Positions 36,039-47,590 of a stretch of 64,000 bases of DNA are shown in pieces (the first letter of the stretch is position 1; each line of letters begins with the position of its first letter). Made by a program: the position numbers and the translations under genes. The stretch comes from Bacillus safensis (lineage in GTDB: Bacteria > Bacillota > Bacilli > Bacillales > Bacillaceae): contig BSBG01000001.1 of the NCBI GenBank assembly GCA_030159235.1, forward strand, positions 665,461 through 729,460, given 5' to 3'. The notes beneath the pieces were generated by a model that made no database searches, had not been told where the DNA came from, and worked only from the letters and a program-made list of their open reading frames with translations.

Positions 36039-36686
36039 ATGAGAACCGTTAAACATCCTGAGGAACGTAAAAATGACATATTAAACGCCGCACAAGAGCT
36101 TTTTTCAACCAAAGGCTATCAGAAAACAACGATCATTGACATATTAAAAGCCGTTGGCATTGCAAAAGGCACCTTTTATTATTACTTTGCATCCAAAGAA
36201 GAAGTAATGGATGCCATTATTGACAGGATCATCAAAGAAGATATCATCGTGGCAAAACGTATTGCGGCTGATCCAGACCTTCCAGTCGTTGACAAACTAT
36301 TTCGTATCATCATGGCGCAATCGCCTCAGCAAGGAAGCCATAAACAAGGTATGATCGATCAGTTTCATCAGCCTTCTAATGCAGAAATGCATCAAAAGAG
36401 CCTAATCAAAGCCATTAAAGAACTATCACCAGTTTTGGCAGATGTCATTCAGCTAGGTGTAGAGGAAGGGATATTCAAAACGAAGTATCCGCAAGAGACA
36501 GTCGAATTCCTTCTTGCTTCTGCACAGGTCATATTTGATGAAGGCCTTTTTCAATGGACGGCCGAAGAAAGTATACAACGCGCTTTAGCTTTTATTGATA
36601 TGCTCGAATCTTCATTGCATGCAGAAAAGGGGAGCTTCTCCTTTCTTCTTCAGCGATTAACTGGAGAACTGGATGAGAATAATTAG
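36039..36686 (+). CDS. TetR/AcrR-family repressor of the adjacent efflux operon
   Basis: 215 residues: N-terminal TetR HTH (RKNDILNAAQELFSTKGYQK, IAKGTFYYYFASKEEVM, residues 9-56) and a helical ligand domain. The frame is open back to 35982, but that start lies inside the promoter -10; the ATG at 36039 has AAAGAAAGG about 7 bases upstream. The two matching inverted repeats before this gene and before the MFS gene make it the probable repressor of both. The ligand is unknown. Confidence 0.85.
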   Translation: MRTVKHPEERKNDILNAAQELFSTKGYQKTTIIDILKAVGIAKGTFYYYFASKEEVMDAIIDRIIKEDIIVAKRIAADPDLPVVDKLFRIIMAQSPQQGSHKQGMIDQFHQPSNAEMHQKSLIKAIKELSPVLADVIQLGVEEGIFKTKYPQETVEFLLASAQVIFDEGLFQWTAEESIQRALAFIDMLESSLHAEKGSFSFLLQRLTGELDENN

Positions 36687-36722
36687 TGATTGGTCACTTC
36701 AATACCAATCCTGCATACATTA

Positions 36723-36741
36723 TAGACTGACGGTCGGTCTA
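36723..36741. promoter_or_regulatory. TetR operator upstream of the MFS-ABC operon
   Basis: AGACTGAC-G-GTCGGTCT inside 36723-36741 is a near-perfect dyad, one mismatch in eight base pairs, and shares 16 of 19 bases with the site before tetR. The two sites together define the operator. Confidence 0.7.
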
Positions 36742-36757
36742 AAGGAGAGTGATTTTC

Positions 36758-38011
36758 ATGAATTTGTTATTCAAAAGAGATTCATCCCACTTTATCTACC
36801 TCGTTCTCGGACAGATTATTTCCGTTTTCGGGTCTTCCCTTATTCGTTTTGTTCTATCTTTACATGTGCTCGATATAACGCAACGAGTTGATTTATTTGC
36901 CTTACTTTTCGCTTTATCCAATATCCCATTCCTTCTTTCCCCATTAGCTGGTGCAGTCGCTGACCGATTTAACAGAAGGAACTTGATGATTTTATTTGAC
37001 GTCCTCACCGGCATCATGATTCTGGCTTTTTATTTCTGGTTATTATCTGGAAATGATTCACTCTATATGATCGGAGCGGTCATGATACTGCTTGGTGTGA
37101 TGAGTGCGTTCTATGCACCTACTGTGATGTCCAGCATTCCACAGCTAGTGAAACAAGAGCAATTAGAACAAGCCAACGGCATCGTCAATGGCGTTCAGGC
37201 ACTTTCAGGTGTTCTCGCACCTGTTATCGGCGGAGTTCTATACGGAATGATTGGAAGCCAATTCATCATAGGTATCAGTGCCATCGTATTTTTCCTATCA
37301 GCGTGCATGCTTTTACGGTTAAAAATTTCCTTCTCTCCTAGTCCGCTGACAGAGTCCATGGGCAAAGTGCTCATAAAAGATATGAAACAAGGATTTTCTT
37401 ATATTGGCAGCCAGCCATTTTTAAAAAGAACCATGCTGCTTGCTGCATTGTTAAATTTCATCCTTACACCATTTTTTATCGTAGGTGGTCCAATCATTTT
37501 AAGGGTCACAATGAAAACCAGTGACATCCTATATGGAGTAGGAATGGGCTTGATTGAGTTCGCTGTCATCGCAGGGGCTCTGCTAGTTGGACTTGTAGCG
37601 AAGCATTTGCGCATTCCTACCTTATATCGCTGGATGCTTGTCATCTCCATCATCTTGTTGCCTGTGGCATTCTCAACATCCACAACAGCTCTTCAATTTG
37701 GCACTTATCCAGCTTATTTTCTCTTTTTAGCAGGATGTCTTCCAATTGCTATGCTGCTTACAATGATCTCGATCGTTGTGATATCACATATTCAAAAGAA
37801 AACACCAAATCGTCAATTGGGAAAAGTGATGGCCAACCTGACAATGGTTTCTCAATGTGCTGTTCCGCTTGGTCAAATGATGTATGGGTTCTTGTTCAAT
37901 ACGTTTTCAGCCAACATGTATGTGACTGTGCTAATCGTCAGTGTTTTGATGTTTGCACTAGCCTATCTAACAAAAAATATGCTTCAGCATGAAGGAGAAT
38001 CAGCCTCATGA
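36758..38011 (+). CDS. MFS transporter
   Basis: 417 residues, 12 helices, with the MFS loop 2-3 motif GAVADRFNRRN (about 64-74). It belongs to the drug-efflux-like branch (MefA type), proton-driven. The ATG at 36758 is 10 bases after AAAGGAG; the GTG at 36749 almost touches the ribosome site. Its stop overlaps the start of the FtsX-like permease gene by 4 bases, so it is translationally coupled to the ABC system. Confidence 0.82.
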   Translation: MNLLFKRDSSHFIYLVLGQIISVFGSSLIRFVLSLHVLDITQRVDLFALLFALSNIPFLLSPLAGAVADRFNRRNLMILFDVLTGIMILAFYFWLLSGNDSLYMIGAVMILLGVMSAFYAPTVMSSIPQLVKQEQLEQANGIVNGVQALSGVLAPVIGGVLYGMIGSQFIIGISAIVFFLSACMLLRLKISFSPSPLTESMGKVLIKDMKQGFSYIGSQPFLKRTMLLAALLNFILTPFFIVGGPIILRVTMKTSDILYGVGMGLIEFAVIAGALLVGLVAKHLRIPTLYRWMLVISIILLPVAFSTSTTALQFGTYPAYFLFLAGCLPIAMLLTMISIVVISHIQKKTPNRQLGKVMANLTMVSQCAVPLGQMMYGFLFNTFSANMYVTVLIVSVLMFALAYLTKNMLQHEGESAS

Positions 38012-40335
38012 GATGCGCGTTTATAAAGAAAGACTTAACCCGCCATCGTCTTATTTCAATTGGCTTAACCATTTGCATCATGATGACTTCATTTCTCGCA
38101 GCAAGTGCAGCTCAAATGACAATACAGCTGAATGGTTCCATTTCTAACCTGCTCCATTCTGCTAAAGCGCCAGACTTTGTCCAAATGCATGACGGCACTC
38201 TAAATGAAAAAGACATTGATATATTTTCAAGCAATCAGCCCATGGTAAAAGCACATCAAATCGTCCCAATGATTCAAATTGAACATGCAAACATCAGATT
38301 CGGACATGAGCCTGCCAAAGCAGGTGTGATGGATCATTTATTTGTGAAGCAAAATCGTGATTTCGATTTCCTTTTAAACGAACAAAATGAAAAGCTCAAG
38401 GTCAATAAAGGCGAAGTAGCTGTCCCAATTTATTTTCAACAAAAGTATCACCTCAACATCGGTGAAACGTTACTGATTGAGAAAGGGGCTGATCAATTTT
38501 CCTTTCGCATCAAAGCATTCTTGCGAGATGCGCAAATGAACCCCAGTCTTGTCAGTTCAAAAAGATTCCTTCTTCATAACGAGGATTGGGACGTAATGAA
38601 TCAAGTATTTCAAAAAAAGGAATACTTAATCGAATTTTTACTGCATGAAGCCGAGCAGGCAGATGCTTTTCAAGCAATCTATCAATCAACACAGCTGCCA
38701 CAACAAGGTCCAGCTGTCACATTACCTTTGCTGCGTATGCTGAATGCATTAACAGATGGAATGGTGATTGCCATTCTCCTGCTTGTTTGCATGCTACTCA
38801 TCAGTATAGCCCTTCTCTCTCTCCGTCTTGCTATGACAGCTTCTATAGAAGAGGATGAACGGGAAATTGGCATTCTGAAGGTGCTTGGGGTTCCTTTAAC
38901 AAGAATTAAGCAATTATACGTTGGAAAGTATGCCGCGCTTGCTTGTGCAGGGTGTATAGCAGGCTATGTGTTAACACTTATATTTGGTGATATGTTTACG
39001 GCCAATATTCAGCAATACATGGGGAATCAGCATTCTATTGCTCATTGGTTGACGCCGCTTCTTGTTTCTATTGTGACGGCAATCATCGTCATTACTTTCA
39101 GCTATACTGTCCTAAGAAAGTTTGGTCAAATATCAGCAGCTCAAGCTATTCAAGGTGGTATCACTTCACCACATCATAAGATACAAATACCTATGCACCT
39201 CAAGAAAAACAGATTCCTATCAGTCAATATTTGGCTTGGTTTAAAAGACTTGTTATCACGAATGAAGTTGTACACAACGATTACATGTATTATCGCACTG
39301 TGTACATTTTTAATGCTGATACCTATTCAACTATGGCACACCTTACAATCACCAGATTTCATCACATACCTTGGCTCTGGTAAAAGTGACCTTCGAATTG
39401 ATATACGGGAAGGGAAACACCTAAAGGAAAATACAAAAAAAATAGAATCAATGATTCGTGAAGATCAGGGCATTCAAACATCAGCCATCTATGAAACTAC
39501 TTCTCTTCAAGCTAAATCAAAGGGGAACACATTAGAAACGCTCTATTTAGAAACAGGTGAACTCTCAGTCTTTCCCCTCACCTATTTACAAGGACGACAA
39601 CCTTTAAAGAATGAAGAAATTGCCTTATCTGTGTTAAATGCAGATTCACTTCAGAAAAAGGTAGGAGAAGAAATCACTCTCGTAACTAATGGACATGAAA
39701 TCCAAAGAACGGTGACAGGCATTTATCAGGACGTCACCAATGGTGGGAAAACTGCAAAAGCACTATCACAACCATTCCCTCAATCGGCTCTTTGGAAAAC
39801 CATTCAGATCCAATTAAAACCAGGATTAAATATTGCAGAGAAAAAGGCAGTATTTGAAAAAAAGGCAGCTCCTGCAAAAGTGACAGATATGAAAGAATAC
39901 GTTCATCAAACCATTGGCAGCACAGCTTTTATAGTAAAAGTCGTTGCATTTTTTTCTGCATTAGCTGCTTTGGGAACCGCGAGCTTAATACTGTTCATGT
40001 TTCTGCACATGTTGAAGGCGAAAGATTCAAGCCGAAACTACATGTTAAGAACAATTGGATTTTCTATAAAAGATATAACATCACAATATATAACAAGTTT
40101 TATCGTTGTTCTCTCTTTAGGCGTCTTTATTGGAACAATCGCGGTCAATACCATGGGTCCCGCTTTGATGAGTGCAGGCGGAGCATCTTTAGGGGCATCA
40201 AGCCTCCAGTGGCTGTCACCGCAATGGGTGTCAGTCGTGTACCCAGTCACATTGTTGATTGTCAACTTAGCTTTAACTACCTGTTTATTGAAGACGTTTT
40301 TTTCTAATCAAACTACACGGCATACACTGTTATAA
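38008..40335 (+). CDS. FtsX/MacB-type ABC transporter permease
   Basis: 775 residues. Two FtsX-like units, each a helix plus a large extracytoplasmic domain then three helices: the first has helices near 18-38, 250-275, 305-330, 345-370, and the second near 420-440, 640-665, 690-720, 740-770. EEDEREIGILKVLGVPLTRIKQLY is the family motif after the first helix group. Such permeases act with an ATPase in antimicrobial-peptide resistance or macrolide/lipoprotein export. It starts inside the MFS gene's end and is followed 13 bases later by its ATPase. Confidence 0.82.
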   Translation: MRCAFIKKDLTRHRLISIGLTICIMMTSFLAASAAQMTIQLNGSISNLLHSAKAPDFVQMHDGTLNEKDIDIFSSNQPMVKAHQIVPMIQIEHANIRFGHEPAKAGVMDHLFVKQNRDFDFLLNEQNEKLKVNKGEVAVPIYFQQKYHLNIGETLLIEKGADQFSFRIKAFLRDAQMNPSLVSSKRFLLHNEDWDVMNQVFQKKEYLIEFLLHEAEQADAFQAIYQSTQLPQQGPAVTLPLLRMLNALTDGMVIAILLLVCMLLISIALLSLRLAMTASIEEDEREIGILKVLGVPLTRIKQLYVGKYAALACAGCIAGYVLTLIFGDMFTANIQQYMGNQHSIAHWLTPLLVSIVTAIIVITFSYTVLRKFGQISAAQAIQGGITSPHHKIQIPMHLKKNRFLSVNIWLGLKDLLSRMKLYTTITCIIALCTFLMLIPIQLWHTLQSPDFITYLGSGKSDLRIDIREGKHLKENTKKIESMIREDQGIQTSAIYETTSLQAKSKGNTLETLYLETGELSVFPLTYLQGRQPLKNEEIALSVLNADSLQKKVGEEITLVTNGHEIQRTVTGIYQDVTNGGKTAKALSQPFPQSALWKTIQIQLKPGLNIAEKKAVFEKKAAPAKVTDMKEYVHQTIGSTAFIVKVVAFFSALAALGTASLILFMFLHMLKAKDSSRNYMLRTIGFSIKDITSQYITSFIVVLSLGVFIGTIAVNTMGPALMSAGGASLGASSLQWLSPQWVSVVYPVTLLIVNLALTTCLLKTFFSNQTTRHTLL

Positions 40336-40348
40336 GGAGATGTTTCAC

Positions 40349-41110
40349 ATGGAACACTTGATTGAAACGAAGCGACTATCTTTGCAAATTGATTCATTAA
40401 AAGGACAGAAACAAACCATACTTAAGAATATTCATTTGTCGATAAAGCCTGGGGAATTCGTGACCATTATGGGACCTTCTGGATGTGGGAAAACATCCTT
40501 ACTTTATCAGCTTAGCGGCATAGAATCAGCTTCAAAGGGAGAGATCAAATATAAAGGCCAGTTACTATCAGAAATGACAGACAAACAGTTAACTGCTCTG
40601 CGTTTAACAGAGATGGGATTTGTCTTTCAACACAGCCACTTACTAAAAAATCTTAATCTTTTTGACAACATCATTGCTGCAGCTTATTTAGCAAAGAAAA
40701 AGCCAAGAAAAGAAGTGAATGAACGAGCTCAATATTTAATGGAAAAACTTGATATTGATCATTTAGCAAACAGGTTCTTGACAGAAGTATCGGGAGGACA
40801 GCTTCAAAGAGCCTCTATCTGTCGAGCGCTCATGAATGAACCTGACATTCTTTTCGCTGATGAACCAACAGGTGCTCTAAATTCCAGTACAACGAAGGAC
40901 GTAATGAATATTTTTTCAAGAATCCACTCTGAAGGAGCAACACTACTACTTGTCACACATGACCCCAAGGTTGCTCTCCGTTCTGAAAGAATCATGTTTA
41001 TGAATGACGGAGAAATTGCAGCCAGTTTAAGACTAGGAAAATATGATCACTCAACCGCCGAGAATCGAGAAATTAGATTAAATCAATGGCTGCAAGATTT
41101 AGGGTTTTAA
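40349..41110 (+). CDS. MacB/LolD-type ABC transporter ATPase
   Basis: 253 residues. Walker A GPSGCGKTS, Q-loop FVFQHSHLLKNLN, signature VSGGQLQRASI, Walker B ILFADEPTGAL. The ATG at 40349 is 9 bases after AAGGAG; the ATG at 40340 directly abuts that site. It is the last gene of the TetR-controlled MFS-FtsX-ATPase operon and ends near a terminator. Confidence 0.85.
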   Translation: MEHLIETKRLSLQIDSLKGQKQTILKNIHLSIKPGEFVTIMGPSGCGKTSLLYQLSGIESASKGEIKYKGQLLSEMTDKQLTALRLTEMGFVFQHSHLLKNLNLFDNIIAAAYLAKKKPRKEVNERAQYLMEKLDIDHLANRFLTEVSGGQLQRASICRALMNEPDILFADEPTGALNSSTTKDVMNIFSRIHSEGATLLLVTHDPKVALRSERIMFMNDGEIAASLRLGKYDHSTAENREIRLNQWLQDLGF

Positions 41111-41122
41111 TTTGAGTAAAAA

Positions 41123-41140
41123 CAGGCAGGAAACTGCCTG
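41123..41140. terminator. bidirectional intrinsic terminator
   Basis: CAGGCAG-gaaa-CTGCCTG perfect stem-loop between the convergent ABC operon and the small membrane-protein gene. Confidence 0.85.
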
Positions 41141-41142
41141 CT

Positions 41143-41355
41143 CTACTTTTTCTGGCAATCAAATGAGTAATCCATAGACAAACTATTTGTTTCTAAGATC
41201 ATTTTGCCGCCAGCTTGTTGACAAGATTCTGTCAGCAGTTCAATTTCTTTGCTATAAAAGTATCTATTTGACATATAAAGAGTCACTAAAACTATTAAAA
41301 GAGTCGTGATAATAATTGTGATTTGCCTGTTTAAACTTTGAAATCTTTTTTTCAT
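41143..41355 (-). CDS. small single-pass membrane protein of unknown function
   Basis: 70 residues with one helix near the N-terminus (about 11-29, IIITTLLIVLVTLY) and an extracytoplasmic or cytoplasmic tail with two cysteines (ESCQQ and FDCQKK). AAAGGATG precedes the ATG by a few bases and a terminator follows immediately, which makes it a real gene. Nothing nearby predicts the function. Confidence 0.6.
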   Translation of the reverse strand: MKKRFQSLNRQITIIITTLLIVLVTLYMSNRYFYSKEIELLTESCQQAGGKMILETNSLSMDYSFDCQKK

Positions 41356-41669
41356 TTTAACATCCTTTCAAAAAGGTGAGGGTTTGTGTTTGGGCTTGCC
41401 TTTGTCTACATTTTTCAGTTTCTTATATCATGATTCTAGCAACATCATACACGATTTTCTTTCATAGATCGACCTCCCATTTTCCTTCTGATATAACTAA
41501 AATTTCTTTATTCCAAATATATAAGCGATATTTCCGAACATAATTATAAAATCCATTGTATATATCCCTTTTTTAGACTTCAAAAAAGAGATTTTATTCA
41601 TTTGTACAAACAATTAATCCGCTTTACAATATCGTACATCACATGACCTTAGGTCCTTTTTATTACCTC

Positions 41670-41699
41670 TTGTCAATCACCTCCCATAAACGATTATAT
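41670..41699 (+). promoter_or_regulatory. probable promoter of the rap gene
   Basis: TTGTCA (41670-41675) and TTATAT (41694-41699) with an 18-base spacer, 67 bases before the start codon. A short palindrome GACCTTAGGTC lies at 41644-41654. The rest of the AT-rich gap 41356-41766 holds no further element that I can support; no ComA box is evident. Confidence 0.4.
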
Positions 41700-41766
41700 T
41701 TTTCCAAAAATTGTGATATCGTTTTTTGTGAAACAGGTGAAAGGATCTTAAAGAGGTGAAATTTTC

Positions 41767-42945
41767 ATGGCTATCATTTCAGCTGAACAGGTGGGGAACC
41801 GTTTAAATGATTGGCGAATTGCCATTCGCAAGCATGATGTACACAGTGCAAAAGCAATGTACTCAGAAATAAAAGTATTACTGCAAGAAATGGAAGAGAA
41901 TCAGGAGGTATTGACCTATTATTCATTACTAGAAGGCAAGTATAAACTCATGTTATATGAACGGAGAGGTGAAAAACTGAAGGAGCAGACAGAGCTAGAT
42001 TGCCCCTCTAAAACAAACGATTTAATTGAATACTATTTTTACCTATATAAAGCCCTTTACGCTTCATATAAAAGAGACTATGCATCAGCCATTGGACTGT
42101 TTAAAATTGCCGAGAAAAAACTACAACACATTCCTGATGAAATAGAAGTAGCAGAATTTCATACGAAAATCGCCAACTTATATATGCTGCTTCGCCAGAG
42201 CCTGATTTCTCTTCACTATATTCAAAATGCTATTGATATTTTCAAAAGTCATGAAGGATATGAAAGAAGATTAGCCGCAGCTTTTGTCATCGCCGCTGCT
42301 AATTATATGGACATTGGTGACTTCAGAAGAGCAGAATACTACTACAAAAAAGCATTACACATCGCAGACAGTCTAAACGATCATTTTCTAACATCGCAGC
42401 TTCAACATAATATCAGCATTCTGTACGCCGAAGTTGGAGAATCAAAAAAATGTATCGATGCCCTAGAAAAGGCTCTTAGTGATGAAGACTATCTCTCATC
42501 GTGTTATTTCCATCACTCCATGTTTTTGTTAATGAAAGAGCTGCTTTCTATCGATGAAAGAACACAAGCTCTCTATTACTTCGAATTGGTCAAACAAAAA
42601 CATGCAACAGAGAAGTGCCCCATCTATACAGCAAAAATGAATTTGCTTTATCATCTATATTTCACTGAAGAGATGGCTCAAAAAGCCCAAGCCTGTTTCG
42701 AAGAAATCAGCATTCTAAAAGAATTAAGAGATGCTGAAGGTGCCTGTGAATTAAGTGCACTAGCTGCAAAACACTTTGAAGAGTTGGGCGCAATACATCA
42801 AGCCTATCTCTTTTTAAAGGAAGCCTATCACATGAAACAACCTATAATTGGCTGGAGGAATTCTAATGAAAAAATTGAGTTTATTGATTTTCGCTTTAAC
42901 CATCGTTGTTTTAGGACAAACAGGGGCTCTCAATTCATTAAATGA
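41767..42945 (+). CDS. Rap-type response regulator phosphatase/inhibitor (TPR protein)
   Basis: 392 residues. N-terminal 3-helix bundle (QVGNRLNDWRIAIRKHDV) followed by TPR units (LQHNISILYAEVGESKKCIDALEKAL, for instance, near 215-240). This is the Rap architecture, which dephosphorylates Spo0F or blocks ComA/DegU-type regulators and is switched off by a Phr peptide. AGAGGTGA precedes the ATG. The last 27 or so codons run through the start of the phr gene in another frame, so the C-terminus (from about NSNEK) is longer than usual for Rap proteins (about 370-380 residues). Which regulator it targets is not predictable. Confidence 0.85.
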   Translation: MAIISAEQVGNRLNDWRIAIRKHDVHSAKAMYSEIKVLLQEMEENQEVLTYYSLLEGKYKLMLYERRGEKLKEQTELDCPSKTNDLIEYYFYLYKALYASYKRDYASAIGLFKIAEKKLQHIPDEIEVAEFHTKIANLYMLLRQSLISLHYIQNAIDIFKSHEGYERRLAAAFVIAAANYMDIGDFRRAEYYYKKALHIADSLNDHFLTSQLQHNISILYAEVGESKKCIDALEKALSDEDYLSSCYFHHSMFLLMKELLSIDERTQALYYFELVKQKHATEKCPIYTAKMNLLYHLYFTEEMAQKAQACFEEISILKELRDAEGACELSALAAKHFEELGAIHQAYLFLKEAYHMKQPIIGWRNSNEKIEFIDFRFNHRCFRTNRGSQFIK

Positions 42946-42985
42946 TACAAATCTTGGTACAACAGAACGACCTATCGGCACTTAA
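42866..42985 (+). CDS. Phr signalling-peptide precursor
   Basis: A 39-codon gene too short for standard ORF tracks. It begins with ATG 7 bases after GGAGG and has a Sec-type signal: MKKLSLLIFALTIVVLG, followed by a hydrophilic tail ending TTERPIGT. The C-terminal ERPIG resembles the active core of B. subtilis PhrK (ERPVG), so the mature peptide is probably ERPIG or the last five residues RPIGT. It overlaps the rap gene by 80 bases in a different frame and ends shortly before a terminator. This exported, matured and re-imported pentapeptide should inhibit the Rap protein next to it. Confidence 0.75.
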   Translation: MKKLSLLIFALTIVVLGQTGALNSLNDTNLGTTERPIGT

Positions 42986-43005
42986 TAAAAAATTGGTCAT
43001 ACAAA

Positions 43006-43038
43006 GAACCACTCGCCTCATTACAAGGCAAGTGGTTC
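43006..43038. terminator. bidirectional intrinsic terminator
   Basis: GAACCACTCGCCT / AGGCAAGTGGTTC stem between phr and the convergent antiterminator gene. Confidence 0.8.
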
Positions 43039-43043
43039 CACAT

Positions 43044-43892
43044 TTATTTTAATTGTTGATAAGATATGAGGCGGTGTATATGTACCGCAAGATAAGTAAG
43101 TTCATCATTAGGAATGACGATACTATGCACCTGTTTAATATAATCCTTGATTTTAAAAGCAACATCCATCGCTTGAGGATACAAGTGTGCAATTTGTTCA
43201 AACAACTCATTTTCTTGATCTGATAATAATTTATTTGCATAAAATCTTTCTACAAAGAATTTCACATGTGTTATGAACCGGCTGTAATGAATATTCTCTT
43301 GATCCATTTTCATATTCAACGTATAGCGTACAAGATTGACAATACTCCCGATCATCTTGGCATATTTCATACCATCATTCGAATCGGATTCTTCACCTAA
43401 GGCATTAATTAAGTGAAAGGCAATATTGGCAGCTTCTTCTTTTGGTAATTGGATGCCCAATGTATCATTGACCAACTTAAGTGCGTAATTCCCTACTTCG
43501 AATTCTTCTGTATAGTAATTTTTGATTTCCCAGTACACACGATTCGTAATATTAATATTCTTTTTATGCCGTTCAACTGCAAAATTCAAATGATCCATTA
43601 AGGTAAAATAAACACCTGAATTTAGCTTTGATTTTAAACGTTTTTCTGCATATTGGACAATGTGCTGGGTTAAATCAATAAACTCCTGAGGCATTGAATC
43701 TAACAGTTGAAGAAATTCTTTTGCTCTCATGTTATCGACTGACATAAAGACTTGGTCCGCTTTTTTCTCTTCTATCATTTGACCTGGTTTCTGTCCATAG
43801 CCAATTCCTCGGCCGAACAAAACTACCTCCTGTTGGTTCTGATCTTCAGCCAGGACCACGCTCGAGTTTAAAACTTTTTTAATTTTAAACAT
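43044..43892 (-). CDS. BglG/LicT-family transcriptional antiterminator (cassette 1)
   Basis: 282 residues from the ATG at 43892 (AGGTG about 6 bases upstream; GTG 43901 and ATG 43898 also in frame). N-terminal CAT RNA-binding domain (IKKVLNSSVVLAEDQNQQEVVLFGRGIGYGQKPG, residues 4-37), then two PRD domains with conserved His in DHLNFAVERH and NIAFHLINA. It binds the RAT element in the leader of the PTS gene and prevents termination when beta-glucosides are present and it is phosphorylated appropriately. It is the third gene of its cassette. Confidence 0.88.
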   Translation of the reverse strand: MFKIKKVLNSSVVLAEDQNQQEVVLFGRGIGYGQKPGQMIEEKKADQVFMSVDNMRAKEFLQLLDSMPQEFIDLTQHIVQYAEKRLKSKLNSGVYFTLMDHLNFAVERHKKNINITNRVYWEIKNYYTEEFEVGNYALKLVNDTLGIQLPKEEAANIAFHLINALGEESDSNDGMKYAKMIGSIVNLVRYTLNMKMDQENIHYSRFITHVKFFVERFYANKLLSDQENELFEQIAHLYPQAMDVAFKIKDYIKQVHSIVIPNDELTYLAVHIHRLISYQQLK

Positions 43893-43922
43893 CGTCATCA
43901 CCTGTTTTCAAGATTATGGTGT

Positions 43923-47253
<3,331 letters not shown>

Positions 47254-47305
47254 TTTTACTCCCCCTTTTCCCATACACGAGACCTATATTTTGGCAATAA
47301 AAAAA

Positions 47306-47368
47306 GGACCTAAAACGACAAATTAAAAAAATTCATCGTTTTTAGATCCTGCCTGCATGACCAGTCAC
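47306..47368 (-). promoter_or_regulatory. RAT antiterminator and terminator, cassette 1 leader
   Basis: On the minus strand a RAT-like element, GTGACTGGTCATGCAGGCAG... (47345-47368), overlaps the start of a strong terminator hairpin with arms near GGATCTAAAAACGA and TCGTTTTAGGTCC plus a T run (47306-47349). This is the LicT/SacY arrangement: RAT folding excludes the terminator. Confidence 0.8.
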
Positions 47369-47400
47369 ATGTCTAATTAATTCATATTGGATTTGTTTCT

Positions 47401-47431
47401 AGTATATATTGATTATATGAAAGCGTCAACA
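47401..47431 (-). promoter_or_regulatory. SigA promoter with overlapping cre, cassette 1
   Basis: On the minus strand TTGACG (47424-47429), 17 bases, TATACT (47401-47406). The cre-like ATGAAAGCGTCAACA (47417-47431, one mismatch to consensus) covers the -35, so CcpA would block polymerase binding. Confidence 0.65.
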
Positions 47432-47552
47432 TTTATTTTTCTAAAAATTATTAAGGTCTATATACCTAAATTACTTTTATTTATTTACTTAAAGCAACCT
47501 TCTGCTCGTTCTTACACGCAGGTTTCCTTCTATCATTAACCAACACTATAAA

Positions 47553-47580
47553 ACCAGATAAGTAGATTCACTCATCTGGT
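47553..47580 (-). terminator. intrinsic terminator of the 47591-48544 gene
   Basis: ACCAGAT...ATCTGGT hairpin followed on the minus strand by TTTT. Confidence 0.7.
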
Positions 47581-47590
47581 CTAAGATCAC

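Noticed and set aside
41356-41766. Possible ComA box before the rap gene
   Set aside because: I looked for TTGCGG-N4-CCGCAA-type repeats and found none; only a weak SigA promoter is supported.
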